Origin: Amycolatopsis sulphurea
Lineage (GTDB): Bacteria > Actinomycetota > Actinomycetes > Mycobacteriales > Pseudonocardiaceae
Reading direction: 5' to 3'
NCBI RefSeq assembly: GCF_002564045.1
Contig: NZ_PDJK01000001.1
Span: 434,001-498,000, forward strand
Length of the DNA: 64,000 bases
Shown here: positions 27,258 to 35,736 of the stretch, in pieces
Numbering within the stretch: the first letter of the stretch is position 1
Layout: every line of letters begins with the position of its first letter
The notes under the pieces: generated by a model
Database searches by the model: none
What the model saw: the letters and a program-made list of their open reading frames with translations, nothing else
What the model was told of the DNA's origin: nothing
Translations under genes and position numbers: made by a program

Positions 27258-27292
27258 CCCCGGAGCGGCCTCGCCCGCCGCCCCGGGGTTTT
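27258..27292 (+). terminator. Putative Rho-independent terminator after the HtrA gene
   Basis: CCCCGG pairs with CCGGGG across a GC-rich loop and is followed by TTTT, 15 bp after the stop codon. The loop is long, so the call is moderate. Confidence 0.5.
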
Positions 27293-27342
27293 CCGCGGAC
27301 CCGCCGACGCGGCCGGGGAGAAATCGGTCGCCGGACGACGGC

Positions 27343-27486
27343 GTGGTGCGTGAGGACCGCGCCGGGCCGGGATTGCCCTCCGCAGAGCAGGTCATCGCGC
27401 ACACGAACCTGTACTGGCGTTTCCAGGCCGCGCCCGGCCGGACCGCGGGCACGGTGACCACGGAGGAGGTGCGCTTCGGGGACTGA
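27343..27486 (+). pseudogene. Orphan 3' coding remnant
   Basis: An open frame ending at TGA 27486 reads AEQVIAHTNLYWRFQAAPGR and TAGTVTTEEVRFGD. It looks like a real protein C-terminus but has no ribosome-binding site and no upstream body. I cannot name the family. It may be a leftover of a deleted gene. Confidence 0.35.
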
Positions 27487-27629
27487 GTACGTCCACCCCG
27501 GCGCAGAATCGGTGCGCACCATGCCGGCTGCGTACTGGGTCTGCGGCTAGGCGTTCGCGGCGGCGAAACACCGCAAGGCGTGCCTTGTCCCGTGCCGGGT
27601 CTGGGGCGAGACCGGTGCGTGGCGGCTCG

Positions 27630-27905
27630 TCAGAGTGCGAACAGGATGGACCGTACGATCACTGCGGCGAAGAACACCACGGTGAAGGCCAGGTCGATGG
27701 CCACACCACCGGTGCGGACCGGGCGCAGGACCCGGCGGACGGGGGCGATCACCGGCTCGGTGATCCGATGGCTGATCCGGCGGGCCTGGCCGAGCCAGCC
27801 CGGGCCGGTGGTCACCAGCCGCGTCCAGTCCAGCACCATGCGCGCGACCAGGACCAGGATGAACAGGGTCAGCACCCACCCGGCCAGTGTTGCGATCAGG
27901 TTCAT
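27630..27905 (-). CDS. YggT-family membrane protein
   Basis: A 91-residue protein with two transmembrane helices separated by the cytoplasmic loop typical of YggT (ITEPVIAPVRRVLRP). The family is linked to osmotic tolerance and, in actinobacteria, usually sits beside sepF/divIVA; here it stands alone. ATG at 27905 follows GGGAGGTAG. Confidence 0.9.
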   Translation of the reverse strand: MNLIATLAGWVLTLFILVLVARMVLDWTRLVTTGPGWLGQARRISHRITEPVIAPVRRVLRPVRTGGVAIDLAFTVVFFAAVIVRSILFAL

Positions 27906-28344
27906 CGTCTACCTCCCGGCGGGGACGGTCTTTCTGTCCAGTGCAACGTCCGGGAAGGCCGGAGAGTGTCCTGGCCGCCCGGCTTCTCAGCGACTTTTCA
28001 GTGAACCGGCTGCCGCCGCGTCTTGCCTCGCGGGGGTGCGATGCGACGGGGTCGGACGGCGGGGACATCGACCGGAGAGGAATGCACGCGGGTGAACGGC
28101 GCAGTGCGGTGTGGTTCGGCGCGTCCGGCCGGGTGGGGATGATCCACCGCTCGTGGATGCCACGCCGAGTGGACCGTGGCCGACCCCCCGCCCGTGCCCC
28201 GCAAAGCTGTGAAGGGGTCCTTAGCGGCTTTGCAACTTAGGGTCCGAAACCATGTGGGGTCTGCGGCTAGCACTGCAAAGTCCGTTGGGTCGCCTGCTGG
28301 CACGCCAGGAAGCTTCACGGCCGCGCTGATCATTGACGGGAAGC
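27906..28344. other. Intergenic region with one hairpin
   Basis: No gene supported. At 28201-28233 GCAAAGC and GCTTTGC form a hairpin enclosing GTGAAGGGGTCCTT, a diverged relative of the GTGAAGGG palindrome family. Confidence 0.5.
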
Positions 28345-28923
28345 TCACTTGGACACTTTCTCTGTCCACTCGGTAGCAAGAACCGAGTACAGGACCGAGT
28401 CTCGCCATGCGTTGTTGGTGAACACGTGATCCCGGAGGACGCCTTCGCGAACGAATCCCAGGCGTTCGACCACCGTTTGGGAGGCTCCGTTGTCGGGGCC
28501 GATCGCGGCGGTAACCCGGTGAAGGTCCAGCGGCCCGAATGCGAAGCCGAGCGCCGTGCGTACCGCGTCGGTGGCATAGCCCTTCCCCCATTGCTCGGCT
28601 ACGACCGCGTATCCCAGTTTTGCAGCCTTGACGCCGGTTAAGCCGAGGCGGCAGAAGCCGATCAGCCGGTCATCGTCGAGCCTGGTCATGCCCAAGTAGT
28701 ACTCGGTCCTTGGCCTGACCTGCGCCCGCTCCACAGCGCCATCGATCATCGTCTGCGCTGCATCCCTGGTTCTGCTGTCGAACGACAGAAACCGCGTGAC
28801 CCGGTCGTCTCCGACGATCGTGAACGCGTCGTCCCCGTCAGACGAGCGGAACTCCCGCAGTCGGGTCAGGCTACCGGAGAGCGTCACGCAGGTGCCAGCG
28901 TCATCGGCCTGGTGGGTGGTCAC
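28345..28923 (-). CDS. GNAT N-acetyltransferase (RimJ-like)
   Basis: A 192-residue acetyl-CoA-dependent acetyltransferase. TRLREFRSSDGDDAF starts the fold, LGYAVVAEQWGKGYATDAVR holds the acetyl-CoA pyrophosphate loop (QWGKGYAT), and NGASQTVVERLGFVREGVLR is the typical C-terminal block of RimJ/RimL-type enzymes. GTG at 28923 overlaps the stop of the regulator upstream by four bases, indicating translational coupling. Substrate unknown. Confidence 0.85.
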   Translation of the reverse strand: MTTHQADDAGTCVTLSGSLTRLREFRSSDGDDAFTIVGDDRVTRFLSFDSRTRDAAQTMIDGAVERAQVRPRTEYYLGMTRLDDDRLIGFCRLGLTGVKAAKLGYAVVAEQWGKGYATDAVRTALGFAFGPLDLHRVTAAIGPDNGASQTVVERLGFVREGVLRDHVFTNNAWRDSVLYSVLATEWTEKVSK

Positions 28924-30147
28924 TGCGGCAGCGCCAATCGTTGCGAGGCGAACGTTTTCATTGAGTCACCCAGCTCGTTGACGGCCCGGCTTTGGGCAGC
29001 CACCTGACCGAGATGCCGTTGGACATGGTGCACGGCAACAACCACTCCGTGTGTGCGCTGAGCCGTCGGCAGATCCAGAACTGCTTCCATCGCTTCGCTG
29101 GCACCTTCAAACTCGCCCGTCGAGCAGGGCCAGTTTTGTGCGTCGGCCTGCCCATTCGGCCTCGCGCCAGGCTGCGGGCATCGCGGCGATGGCTTCTCTG
29201 GCGACTCGGGCAGCGTGCTTGTCATCGCCGAGGGCGTGCAGGACGAACGCCCGTTGCCCGTGGAAGAACGAGGGCACATACCAGTACGCGGATGCGGGCA
29301 ACTCGTCCGAGCTGTCCGGCAGATGGCTCATCAACCGGTCGGCCGACGCGAGCGCTTGCAGTGCATCGCTTTTGAGCCCGTTCCGGGCCAGCACCTCGGC
29401 GCGCTGGAACTCGGTGTATGTACGCAGGCCGATGTTCACCCGCTCGTCCCGCCCGGCCGCTGCGTTGAGTGCCTCGGCGCTGCGGAGGCTGTTCCGGCGC
29501 AGATTTCGGTACGCCGAGAACGACAGAGCCATCGCCAGCCGCTCCGGGTCGTCGGCTTCCAGGGCGTACACCGCAGCCCGATCAAGGTGCCTGCGGGAGT
29601 CATCCCACCGGTCCATCGGGATACTCAGCCAACCCAGGTATTGCTCGAGTTCGGCCAGCAGTCCGACGGCCTCGGCACGAGTTTTCCCGCGCGAGTTCTC
29701 GGCAAGCCTGGTCACTATCGACCGCTGCGCATGCACGGTCGAGATCACCTCGGCCGCGCTCGTGGCGTCCTCCAGCCGGCGGACGCTCGCCAGCACTTCG
29801 GCGATCGCGTCGAGGGTCTTGTGGTCGGTATGCGTGCGGCCGGACAGCGCCGCCGCGAGGCGTTCTTCGTCGTGCTGCGGGATCAAGCCCAGGTCGTGCT
29901 CACTGGCGTCGAGCACACCGCACAGCGCCGCGCGCACGATCGCGGACGGACGCCGGACAGCACCGCGTTCGAGCTTGCCGAGGTGGTTCCCGTCGAATGC
30001 CGACAACCGGCGATCGGGGTCGTTGGCCGTGATCCAGTCACGCACGAGGCCCGCCAGCTCGTCCCGGCCCATCACGGTGCCTGGGTACACGCGCGACGGC
30101 ATGGCCTCGCGAGCGAGGCGCAAGCGATCGTTCGGCTGCCTGGGCAC
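28920..30147 (-). pseudogene. XRE regulator with TPR-like domain, frameshifted near its C-terminus
   Basis: GTG at 30147 opens a regulator: residues 1-75 form an XRE-like helix-turn-helix (HLGKLERGAVRRPSAIVRAA) and the rest a helical TPR-like region (RHLDRAAVYALEADDPERL), as in many actinobacterial regulators. At about 29118 one extra G in GACGGGCGAG creates an early stop after ALLDGRV. In the other frame EFEGASEAMEAVLDLPTAQR continues for 68 codons and ends at 28920, overlapping the GNAT start by GTGA. That overlap shows the second frame is the original one. Confidence 0.78.
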
Positions 30148-30226
30148 CGGTCAAGTCTACGGCTTCCCCGATCTTCCCGGCGATCTTCCCTGCACACGGA
30201 GTTGCCGACCTACGACGCTCGGTGTC

Positions 30227-30502
30227 ATGGAAACGAGCGCTTTGGGACGGCAGTCACGGTGCTGTCGTGCGTCGTCCTCGGATCTGGCGTGGCGGGTGCA
30301 TGTCGATCGGACCGACGGCGGCCGGGAGATCGCGCACCTTTATTGGAAGCGGGATCTGGCTGATCCGTCGGTGCAGTGGCTTATCCCGTGGTGTTCGGGC
30401 GATGTCGCGTATCCGGAGCGGCATCACCGGAGCGAGGTCGACGTGGCTGGATTCGCCGACGCTGAGCCGGATCCGGCCTGCGTGAGTGAGGTTCGGCGGT
30501 GA
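30227..30502 (+). CDS. Small hypothetical protein
   Basis: A 91-residue protein (METSALGRQ...; WRVHVDRTDGGREIAHLYWK in the middle). Not recognised. It opens a set of three genes whose starts and stops overlap, leading to a DUF3558 lipoprotein. The ATG is the first in frame after the divergent XRE regulator; the ribosome-binding site is weak. Confidence 0.55.
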   Translation: METSALGRQSRCCRASSSDLAWRVHVDRTDGGREIAHLYWKRDLADPSVQWLIPWCSGDVAYPERHHRSEVDVAGFADAEPDPACVSEVRR

Positions 30503-30780
30503 GCGCGTTGATCTACATCGACCTGACGGTGGCGCGTCCGGTGATCGACGGGGTCTGGCATCTGGCCGGGCTCTCGGTGGTCCCGGCGCCGGGTGAGGAG
30601 ATCACGACGCCGTGCGGGGCCGCGGGTCCGGTGGTGTTCGTGCCGTCGTCCGAGCGGGGCCGTGACGGTGTACCGGCGCAGTGCCTGCACTGCGATGTGC
30701 AGGAGCGCCGTCGTCTCGGTTACGAGATTCGTGCCGACCATCCGGGGCTGCATCCTCGGACTCGGCCAGGGAGGCGCTGA
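30499..30780 (+). CDS. Small hypothetical protein with four-cysteine pattern
   Basis: A 93-residue protein. A single Cys (TTPCGAAG) and a CLHC pair suggest a metal or zinc-ribbon-like site. Its GTG sits in the GTGA overlap with the preceding stop and its TGA overlaps the next ATG, so it is co-translated with both. Family unknown. Confidence 0.6.
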   Translation: MSALIYIDLTVARPVIDGVWHLAGLSVVPAPGEEITTPCGAAGPVVFVPSSERGRDGVPAQCLHCDVQERRRLGYEIRADHPGLHPRTRPGRR

Positions 30781-31410
30781 TGTTGCGTCGTCCGATGATT
30801 CTGGCGTGTTCGGTGTTGGTGCTCACGGCTTGTTCGAGCGTCGCTCCCGGTGTCCCGGCCCCGGCGAGAAATCCCCTGCTGTTGAAGGAGATACCGCCCT
30901 ATGGTGGCGCACCCAAGGTCGCGCACCCAAGGTCGCGCACCCAAGGTCGCGCACCCACTACCGGACTCCGTGCTGTCGGGCAGCCCCTGTGAAGCACTCA
31001 GCCCGGAACAGATCCACGACGACGTCGGGCCCGGGATCCCCGGAAAATTCGAGGACGGTGCCCTCGGACCGGTATGCAGCTGGGACGGCAACGGCGGGTC
31101 CGTGCTGTTGATCTATTTCACGGCTACGCAGCACGAGGGCCTGAGTATCATCTACAAGCAGGTCAAGTCCCAGATGAAACGGTTCGACGTACTCCCGCCC
31201 ATCCAGGGCTTCCCCGCCGTGGCCTACGACACCCAGCCAGGACCGAAAACCCGGAGCTGCCATCTCACGGTCGGGCTCGCCGACACCCTCGACTTCCAAA
31301 TCGGGCTCGGCCTCGGCAGCTACAACGTCGGCAAAGTCGACTCCTGCGACATCGCAGCCATCATCGCCGGCCACGTGGTCACCACGCTCACAGCGAAAGC
31401 GGGGCGCTGA
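30780..31410 (+). pseudogene. DUF3558-type lipoprotein, frame broken by 14-bp tandem repeat expansion
   Basis: The ATG at 30780 starts a lipoprotein signal (MILACSVLVLTACSS; lipid-bearing Cys in LTAC). Within the mature N-terminus a 14-bp unit is repeated four times (30903-30958), which shifts the frame; the first frame ends soon after. The body (SGSPCEALSPEQI, then the DUF3558-like GFPAVAYDT and final SCDIAAIIAGHVV) continues in another frame to 31410. With two repeat units instead of four the reading is continuous: PYGGAPKVAHPLPDSVLSGS. Function of DUF3558 exported proteins is unknown. Confidence 0.75.
30903..30958 (+). repeat. 14-bp tandem repeat, four units, inside a coding region
   Basis: Unit GGTCGCGCACCCAA; first unit has one mismatch and the last ends in C. 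Fourteen is not a multiple of three, so each gain or loss switches the frame of the lipoprotein gene. Confidence 0.92.
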
Positions 31411-31479
31411 GGCGTGGGACCGCCCGTTGCTGTCTCGTAATTTCCATCCACGACACCGAGAATGTGAAGGGTAAGGCAC

Positions 31480-32334
31480 GTGGGAACCACAGTCAGAGGT
31501 GCGTTCCGGAACCGGTTGCTGGGTATCGCCTTACGCACCGCCCGGAAGGACGCGCACTTCGGGGTCCGGGAACTGGCCCGGCGGGTCGGGGTGAACCCCG
31601 CGTTGTTGTCGAACTGGGAACTCGGGGAACGCACACCCAAACGAGACGACGTGGCCGGGATCCTCGGCGCGCTGGGCGTCACCGGTGAGGAAAAACAGCG
31701 GATCCTGCACCTGGCCCGCCTCACCGGCCCCGGCCTGATCCTGCCCGGCAACCTGAACAACCGCGACCACCACGCCGCGCTGAGGGACTGCGAAACACTC
31801 GCCACCAAGATCCACGCCTGGCATCCCCTGCAGATCCCGGACCTGCTCCAAATCCCGGACTACACCCTCGCCGCGCTCCACGCGCAAGGCATCGACGCCG
31901 AGGACAGCCGGGAACTGGTGGCGCTGCGCACCGAAAGCGGCAACATCATCCACGGCCCGGACGCTACCCCGCTCACCGCGTTCATCGGCGCCTCAGCCCT
32001 CACCAACATTGTCGGCACACCGGAGATCATGCGCCGACAGCTCGACATGCTGATCGTCCCCACAACCGGAACGACCGTGCGTATCGTGCCCGACGACATC
32101 GACGAGCACCCCGGCCGGTCCGGCCCCTTCACCCTCTACGACACCCCCGCCGCGACCGTCGCCTACATCTCCCACCGCAACGCCGGAACCTTCCTCCCCG
32201 ACGACCACGGCGAGCACCGCGACATCATCGACCGACTCGACAAAATCGCCATGACACCCACCGAATCCGCCATGACCATCGGCGACACCACCACCACATA
32301 CACCACCACATACACCCCCACCGAACACCACTAG
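31480..32334 (+). CDS. XRE-family regulator with DUF5753-like domain
   Basis: A 284-residue actinobacterial regulator. The helix-turn-helix (GVRELARRVGVNPALLSNWE) occupies residues 25-60; the rest (LQIPDLLQIPDYTLAALHAQ, then MLIVPTTGTTVRIVPDD) fits the DUF5753/Scr1-associated domain. Such regulators are usually followed by a small DUF397 protein; here none is seen. GTG at 31480 follows GAAGGGTAAG. The tail is Thr-rich (TTTTYTTTYTP). A strong palindrome lies 50 bp downstream. Confidence 0.85.
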   Translation: MGTTVRGAFRNRLLGIALRTARKDAHFGVRELARRVGVNPALLSNWELGERTPKRDDVAGILGALGVTGEEKQRILHLARLTGPGLILPGNLNNRDHHAALRDCETLATKIHAWHPLQIPDLLQIPDYTLAALHAQGIDAEDSRELVALRTESGNIIHGPDATPLTAFIGASALTNIVGTPEIMRRQLDMLIVPTTGTTVRIVPDDIDEHPGRSGPFTLYDTPAATVAYISHRNAGTFLPDDHGEHRDIIDRLDKIAMTPTESAMTIGDTTTTYTTTYTPTEHH

Positions 32335-32384
32335 CACACCGCCCAACCGGACCAGCGCGGCCACGCACTCCCGGCACCACCAAA

Positions 32385-32437
32385 GCTGTGAAGGGGCCCT
32401 TCACGGACTCAGAGTCCGTGAAGGGCCCCTTCACAGC
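32385..32437. repeat. Double-palindrome repeat (GTGAAGGG family)
   Basis: A 53-bp inverted repeat, perfect but for its centre, from GCTGTGAAGG to CCTTCACAGC. Lies after the XRE gene and probably acts as its terminator. Confidence 0.85.
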
Positions 32438-32550
32438 GTGCTTTCCAGGCGGTTCACCCGGACGCGGCGACGTTCGCGACCGGGTACGCGACCACCGTTG
32501 TGGAACGATTCAGAACGCACGAATCCACCGCGACGGAAGGGGTATCTCGC

Positions 32551-32838
32551 GTGATCAAGACCAGCCGGGGCCACGGCAGCGGGCAGGTGCGGCGGGTGAC
32601 GTTCATCCTTCCGGCGGACACCCCGCCCGGCGCGGTGAGCGTCGTCGGCGACTTCAACGACTGGCAGCCCGGATGCCACGAGCTGCGCAAGCGCTCCAAC
32701 GGCACCCGTTCCGCGGCGGTCGAGGTGGTACCGGGCGCGCGGCTGCGGTTCCGCTACCTCGCCGAAGGTGGCCGTTGGCTCGACGACCCGGACGTCGCGG
32801 CCCGCGACGGAGCGGACTGCCTCTTCGTCGCGGACTGA
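32551..32838 (+). CDS. CBM48/isoamylase-N-like single-domain protein
   Basis: A 95-residue protein consisting only of an early-set carbohydrate-binding fold: RVTFILPADTPPGAVSVVGD, then FNDWQPG (the conserved glycogen-binding W) and RLRFRYLAEGGRWLDDPD. Similar free-standing domains bind glycogen or act in AMPK-beta-like scaffolds. GTG at 32551 follows GGAAGGGG. No glycogen genes nearby. Confidence 0.82.
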   Translation: MIKTSRGHGSGQVRRVTFILPADTPPGAVSVVGDFNDWQPGCHELRKRSNGTRSAAVEVVPGARLRFRYLAEGGRWLDDPDVAARDGADCLFVAD

Positions 32839-32860
32839 CCCCGGGACCCGGGGTAGTTCG

Positions 32861-32955
32861 CCTCGGGCCGCGCGCCGCCGCGCCGCCTCGCCGCGCGCCG
32901 CCGCGCCGCCTCGCCTCGGGCCGCGCGCCGCCGCGCCGCCTCGCCTCGGGCAGTG
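32861..32955. repeat. GC-only tandem repeat
   Basis: Three copies of a 23-30-bp block containing CGCGCGCCGCCGCGCCGCCTC, two of them preceded by GCCTCGG. Non-coding, just after the CBM48 gene. The following 180 bp to the riboswitch hold no gene I can support. Confidence 0.75.
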
Positions 32956-33132
32956 GGTTGGCCAGGCTCAGCGCCTGACCAGAAGTCTTGTCCGTAATTC
33001 TCGGGTAGCCACGGTGAGGTCCATGGTGCGGCGGTGGTGAGCATCTGTTCGGTGGTGTGGTCGCGGAAGAAGGCGTGGGCTTGTCGGACTCGCGCTGCGG
33101 GAGCCCGCGAAATGATCCGGTAAACTCCATGA

Positions 33133-33205
33133 GCGCGGCGGTGGGGCTCGCCGCTCCTGGAGATCCAGGACAACTGCGGTCATGGCCGCCAACAGTCCCT
33201 ACTCG
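33133..33205 (+). promoter_or_regulatory. Fluoride (crcB) riboswitch
   Basis: The leader of the crcB pair folds as the fluoride aptamer: stem 1 GCGGCG/CGCCGC around GTGGGGCT, stem 2 GCGG-TCATG-CCGC, and a pseudoknot of GGGGCT with AGTCCC, ending in the family CCCTACT. One extra hairpin (TCCTGGAGATCCAGGA) is inserted. The aptamer tail CCTACTC (33198-33204) is complementary to GAGTAGG (33227-33233), which contains the ribosome-binding site of the first crcB gene, so fluoride binding should free translation. Confidence 0.85.
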
Positions 33206-33241
33206 ACCGTGACCCTTGCGTCCGTGGAGTAGGAGAAGACC

Positions 33242-33772
33242 GTGCCCGACCAGGCCGCATCGGATGAGGCATTGCCCGAAAAGTCCCGTTTCGCCGAGGT
33301 GCCGCCGCTGGTGGAGCCGATCGACCCCGATGTCGACCTGCGTGTTCCGGCCCAGCGCAGCGAACTCGTCCGGCATCACGGCCCGGTGCTGGGCGTGATC
33401 GCGCTCGGCGGCGGGCTCGGTGGGCTGGCCCGTTACGGGCTGGCGGAGGTGCTCCCGACGGCACCCGGCGGGTTCCCGTGGGCGACCTTCCTGACGAACG
33501 TCGCCGGCTGCTTCCTGATCGGCGTGCTGATGGTGCTGGTCACCGAGACCTGGCAAGCGCACCGGCTGGTGCGGCCGTTTCTCGGCGTCGGCATCCTCGG
33601 CGGGTTCACCACGTTCTCCACCTACGCGGTGGAGATTCGTGGCCTGCTTGCTCCGGATACGGTTCCGCTCGCCTTCGGTTATCTGGCCGGCACGCTGGTC
33701 GCGGCGCTGCTGGCGGTGCTGCTCGGCCACGCGGTCACCCGGAAAGCTGTGTCGGGGGTGGCGGCCCGATGA
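33242..33772 (+). CDS. crcB: Fluoride channel CrcB/Fluc, subunit 1
   Basis: A 176-residue membrane protein with four transmembrane helices after a 45-residue hydrophilic N-terminal extension. GGGLGGLARYGL, FPWATFLTNVAGCFLIG (pore Asn) and GGFTTFSTYAVE (Na+ site and Phe box) are Fluc hallmarks. It exports toxic F- as a heterodimer with the next gene. GTG at 33242 follows GGAGTAGGAG, which the riboswitch masks or frees. Stop overlaps the next start by ATGA. Confidence 0.95.
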   Translation: MPDQAASDEALPEKSRFAEVPPLVEPIDPDVDLRVPAQRSELVRHHGPVLGVIALGGGLGGLARYGLAEVLPTAPGGFPWATFLTNVAGCFLIGVLMVLVTETWQAHRLVRPFLGVGILGGFTTFSTYAVEIRGLLAPDTVPLAFGYLAGTLVAALLAVLLGHAVTRKAVSGVAAR

Positions 33773-34137
33773 CCGTGCTGCTCATCTTCCTCGGCGCCAC
33801 AGTCGGTGCGCCGCTGCGGTATCTCACCGACCAGGCGGTGCAGTCGCGGCATCAGTCGCTGTTCCCGTGGGGCACGTTCACCGTCAACCTGTTCGGCTGT
33901 CTCGTGCTGGGCGGGCTCGCCGGAGCCGGGAGCGCGGTGCCCGCGCCGCTGTTCGCGTTGCTCGGCACCGGGTTCTGCGGCGCGCTCACCACGTACAGCA
34001 CCTTCGGCTACGAGACGGTCCGCCTGACCGAGCGGCGGGCCTACTTCGCCGCAGCGGCGAACGTGGTGGTCAGCCTCGCCGCCGGGGTCGGCGGCGCCGC
34101 TTTCGCCTATCAAACCGTGCACGCCCTGGTCGGGTGA
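33769..34137 (+). CDS. crcB: Fluoride channel CrcB/Fluc, subunit 2
   Basis: A 122-residue, four-helix Fluc protein: GATVGAPLRYLTD, FPWGTFTVNLFGCLVLGG and GFCGALTTYSTFGYETVRL. It lacks the N-terminal extension of its partner. ATGA overlap gives tight coupling, so the two are made together as antiparallel subunits of a heterodimer. Regulated by the same riboswitch. Confidence 0.95.
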   Translation: MTVLLIFLGATVGAPLRYLTDQAVQSRHQSLFPWGTFTVNLFGCLVLGGLAGAGSAVPAPLFALLGTGFCGALTTYSTFGYETVRLTERRAYFAAAANVVVSLAAGVGGAAFAYQTVHALVG

Positions 34138-34376
34138 CAGCCCAGATCGTGCCGTGGGCCCAATCGATCAACTCGCCCAGCACGTCGCCGGCGAGCAACC
34201 CCTGGCGCTCGAACTCGCTGGCCACCACGGCCATAGTGAGCCGTACGGTCTCCTCGAAGAACGGGGCCCGCCCTGATCGGCGATCTGCCTGCCGCGTGGG
34301 CCCAGCCGGGGACGCGCACGCGGTTGCCCACCCCGGCGCAGTCACCACTGTGGACAGTCCTCTGTGGACTGACGGG
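34138..34376 (-). other. Possible gene remnant, unrecognised
   Basis: On the minus strand FFEETVRLTMAVVASEFERQ and GELIDWAHGTIWAV read like protein but the frame has no start with a ribosome-binding site and runs into crcB antisense. I cannot name it. Confidence 0.3.
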
Positions 34377-34652
34377 TCACTCCTTGCCCAGCGAGCGGCG
34401 GATCTCGGCGAGCTTGTCCTTGGCCGCCTTGTCCCGGTCGGCGATCTTCTTGTCCAGTGACTCGATCGTCTCCGGTCCGCCGATGCCCGCCACGTCCTGC
34501 GAGCCGAGCGAGGTGGTGTAACGCTTTTCGATCCGGTCGCGCACGTAGTCGTAGGAGGGTACGCCGCCCTCGCTGTAGTCCGGCTCCGGTACGGCCGGGC
34601 CCTGCCCGAGCGCCGGGTCGGTGGGCTGCTCGCCGGGTGTGTCCGTGCTCAT
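34377..34652 (-). CDS. Small acidic hypothetical protein
   Basis: A 91-residue protein with a disordered N-terminus (PGEQPTDPALGQGP) and a predicted helical C-terminal half rich in Lys, Asp and Glu (IESLDKKIADRDKAAKDKLA). ATG at 34652 follows GACGGAGCGAG. Function unknown. Confidence 0.6.
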   Translation of the reverse strand: MSTDTPGEQPTDPALGQGPAVPEPDYSEGGVPSYDYVRDRIEKRYTTSLGSQDVAGIGGPETIESLDKKIADRDKAAKDKLAEIRRSLGKE

Positions 34653-34799
34653 GGTGCTCGCTCCGTCTCTCGTCCGCGGTCCCGCCTCCGACCCTACTCG
34701 ACCGCGCCGGGCCTGCGGGAGGTTTCACGGTGCCGGATCCGCGGTAGTCCGAAGGGGACGGCCGGGAGCCGGCCTCCCGGCCCACGGAAGGAGCTGCCG

Positions 34800-34955
34800 A
34801 TGTCCGGTGCCTGCCTCACCGCGCCACCCGCCCCGCCGGAACCGGTTCCGGCCCCGCCCGGCACCCCGGACCCGATTCTGCCCTCGCCCGGCCCGGACCG
34901 CCCGTTGCCCGAACCCGAGCCCCTGCCGCCTGACTCGGAACCCGGACCGGAGTGA
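34800..34955 (+). CDS. 51-residue proline-rich peptide
   Basis: ATG at 34800 with a strong GGAAGGAG seven bases upstream opens MSGACLTAPPAPPEPVPAPP and ends PDSEPGPE at 34955. About 40 percent proline and no hydrophobic helix. Many actinomycetes carry such short Pro-rich reading frames; the strong ribosome-binding site argues that this is translated. Function unknown. Confidence 0.5.
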   Translation: MSGACLTAPPAPPEPVPAPPGTPDPILPSPGPDRPLPEPEPLPPDSEPGPE

Positions 34956-35049
34956 GGTGTCCCCGAGTCGGGAATGCCTGGTAGAGCGATTGCGGCAGTC
35001 CCGTGCTCGAGCCGCACGGATCGACCCGGGCCTCCTCCCTCAGGTCGGT

Positions 35050-35350
35050 AGGAAGGTGTGCCCTCCTCCGGGCGGAGCGGCTCGAGATGTTCGCTGGTGG
35101 GCTGGGCTCACCAGCGCCGGCAGGTTCACTCGTGCGGCTTCGGCCCGGGACACTTCCCGCCGCACGCGTTCTGCGCTCTCGCCGTCCTTCGCCAGGACTG
35201 CAAAGCCTTGCCCGAGGTGGTCCCGTCCGGTAGCCATACGTGCGGCAGGCGGCTTCCGGCGGCGAGGGCCGGGGTGTACGTGACGGTGTCCGGCGGGCCG
35301 ATCGTCGCCCGGTTCTCCGTGCAATCGGCCACCGTCGGCGAATTCGCACA
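35050..35350 (-). pseudogene. Aromatic FAD-monooxygenase C-terminal remnant
   Basis: On the minus strand the frame near 35330 reads ATIGPPDTVTYTPALAAGSR, LPHVWLPDGT, typical of the thioredoxin-like third domain of PheA/TfdB-type hydroxylases; after a frameshift GFAVLAKDGESAERVRREVS and LPALVSPAHQ follow. No FAD or NADPH-binding domains remain. Gene relic. Confidence 0.6.
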
Positions 35351-35736
35351 ACGGTAGCCAAGAACAAGGCCAAGGCTGTAGAACTCCGGACGCTTGAGGC
35401 TCGTGGTGCTGTGCTGGGGTCGGATCGGCGTAGATGTACGCCGGCTGGATACCAGTTGACCCGGGGATCCGAGAAAGCGCGATCAGGTACCGGTGACTGT
35501 TTCCTGCGAGGGCAACTGCTCAACGCTGGTGGCGAGAAGTACTGAGCAGCAAGGATCGACCTGAGGCTGTCCGCGCAGCGACCGCCTCGACGGCGCCGAG
35601 ACTGCTCGAGGTCCACAGTGCCCGTCCGATGAAGTGGTGACTTCAGACCCTAGCCTGCACCGGCTGTGGTTGCTGACGATGACCTCAGGGGACTCTCCAA
35701 CCGGAAACCTTGCGGGAAGGCGATAAGGAGGTCGTT
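35351..35736. other. Intergenic region, no gene seen
   Basis: No supported reading frame on either strand. It supplies the promoter of the cupin gene at its right end. Confidence 0.45.

Noticed and set aside
29051..30502. A long plus-strand frame over the XRE regulator
   Set aside because: Antisense shadow; only its last 91 codons (30227-30502) lie outside the regulator and are kept as a separate gene.
30903..30958. Regular repeat considered as a CRISPR array
   Set aside because: Units are 14 bp, directly joined with no spacers, and inside a coding region. No CRISPR array or cas gene is seen in the window.
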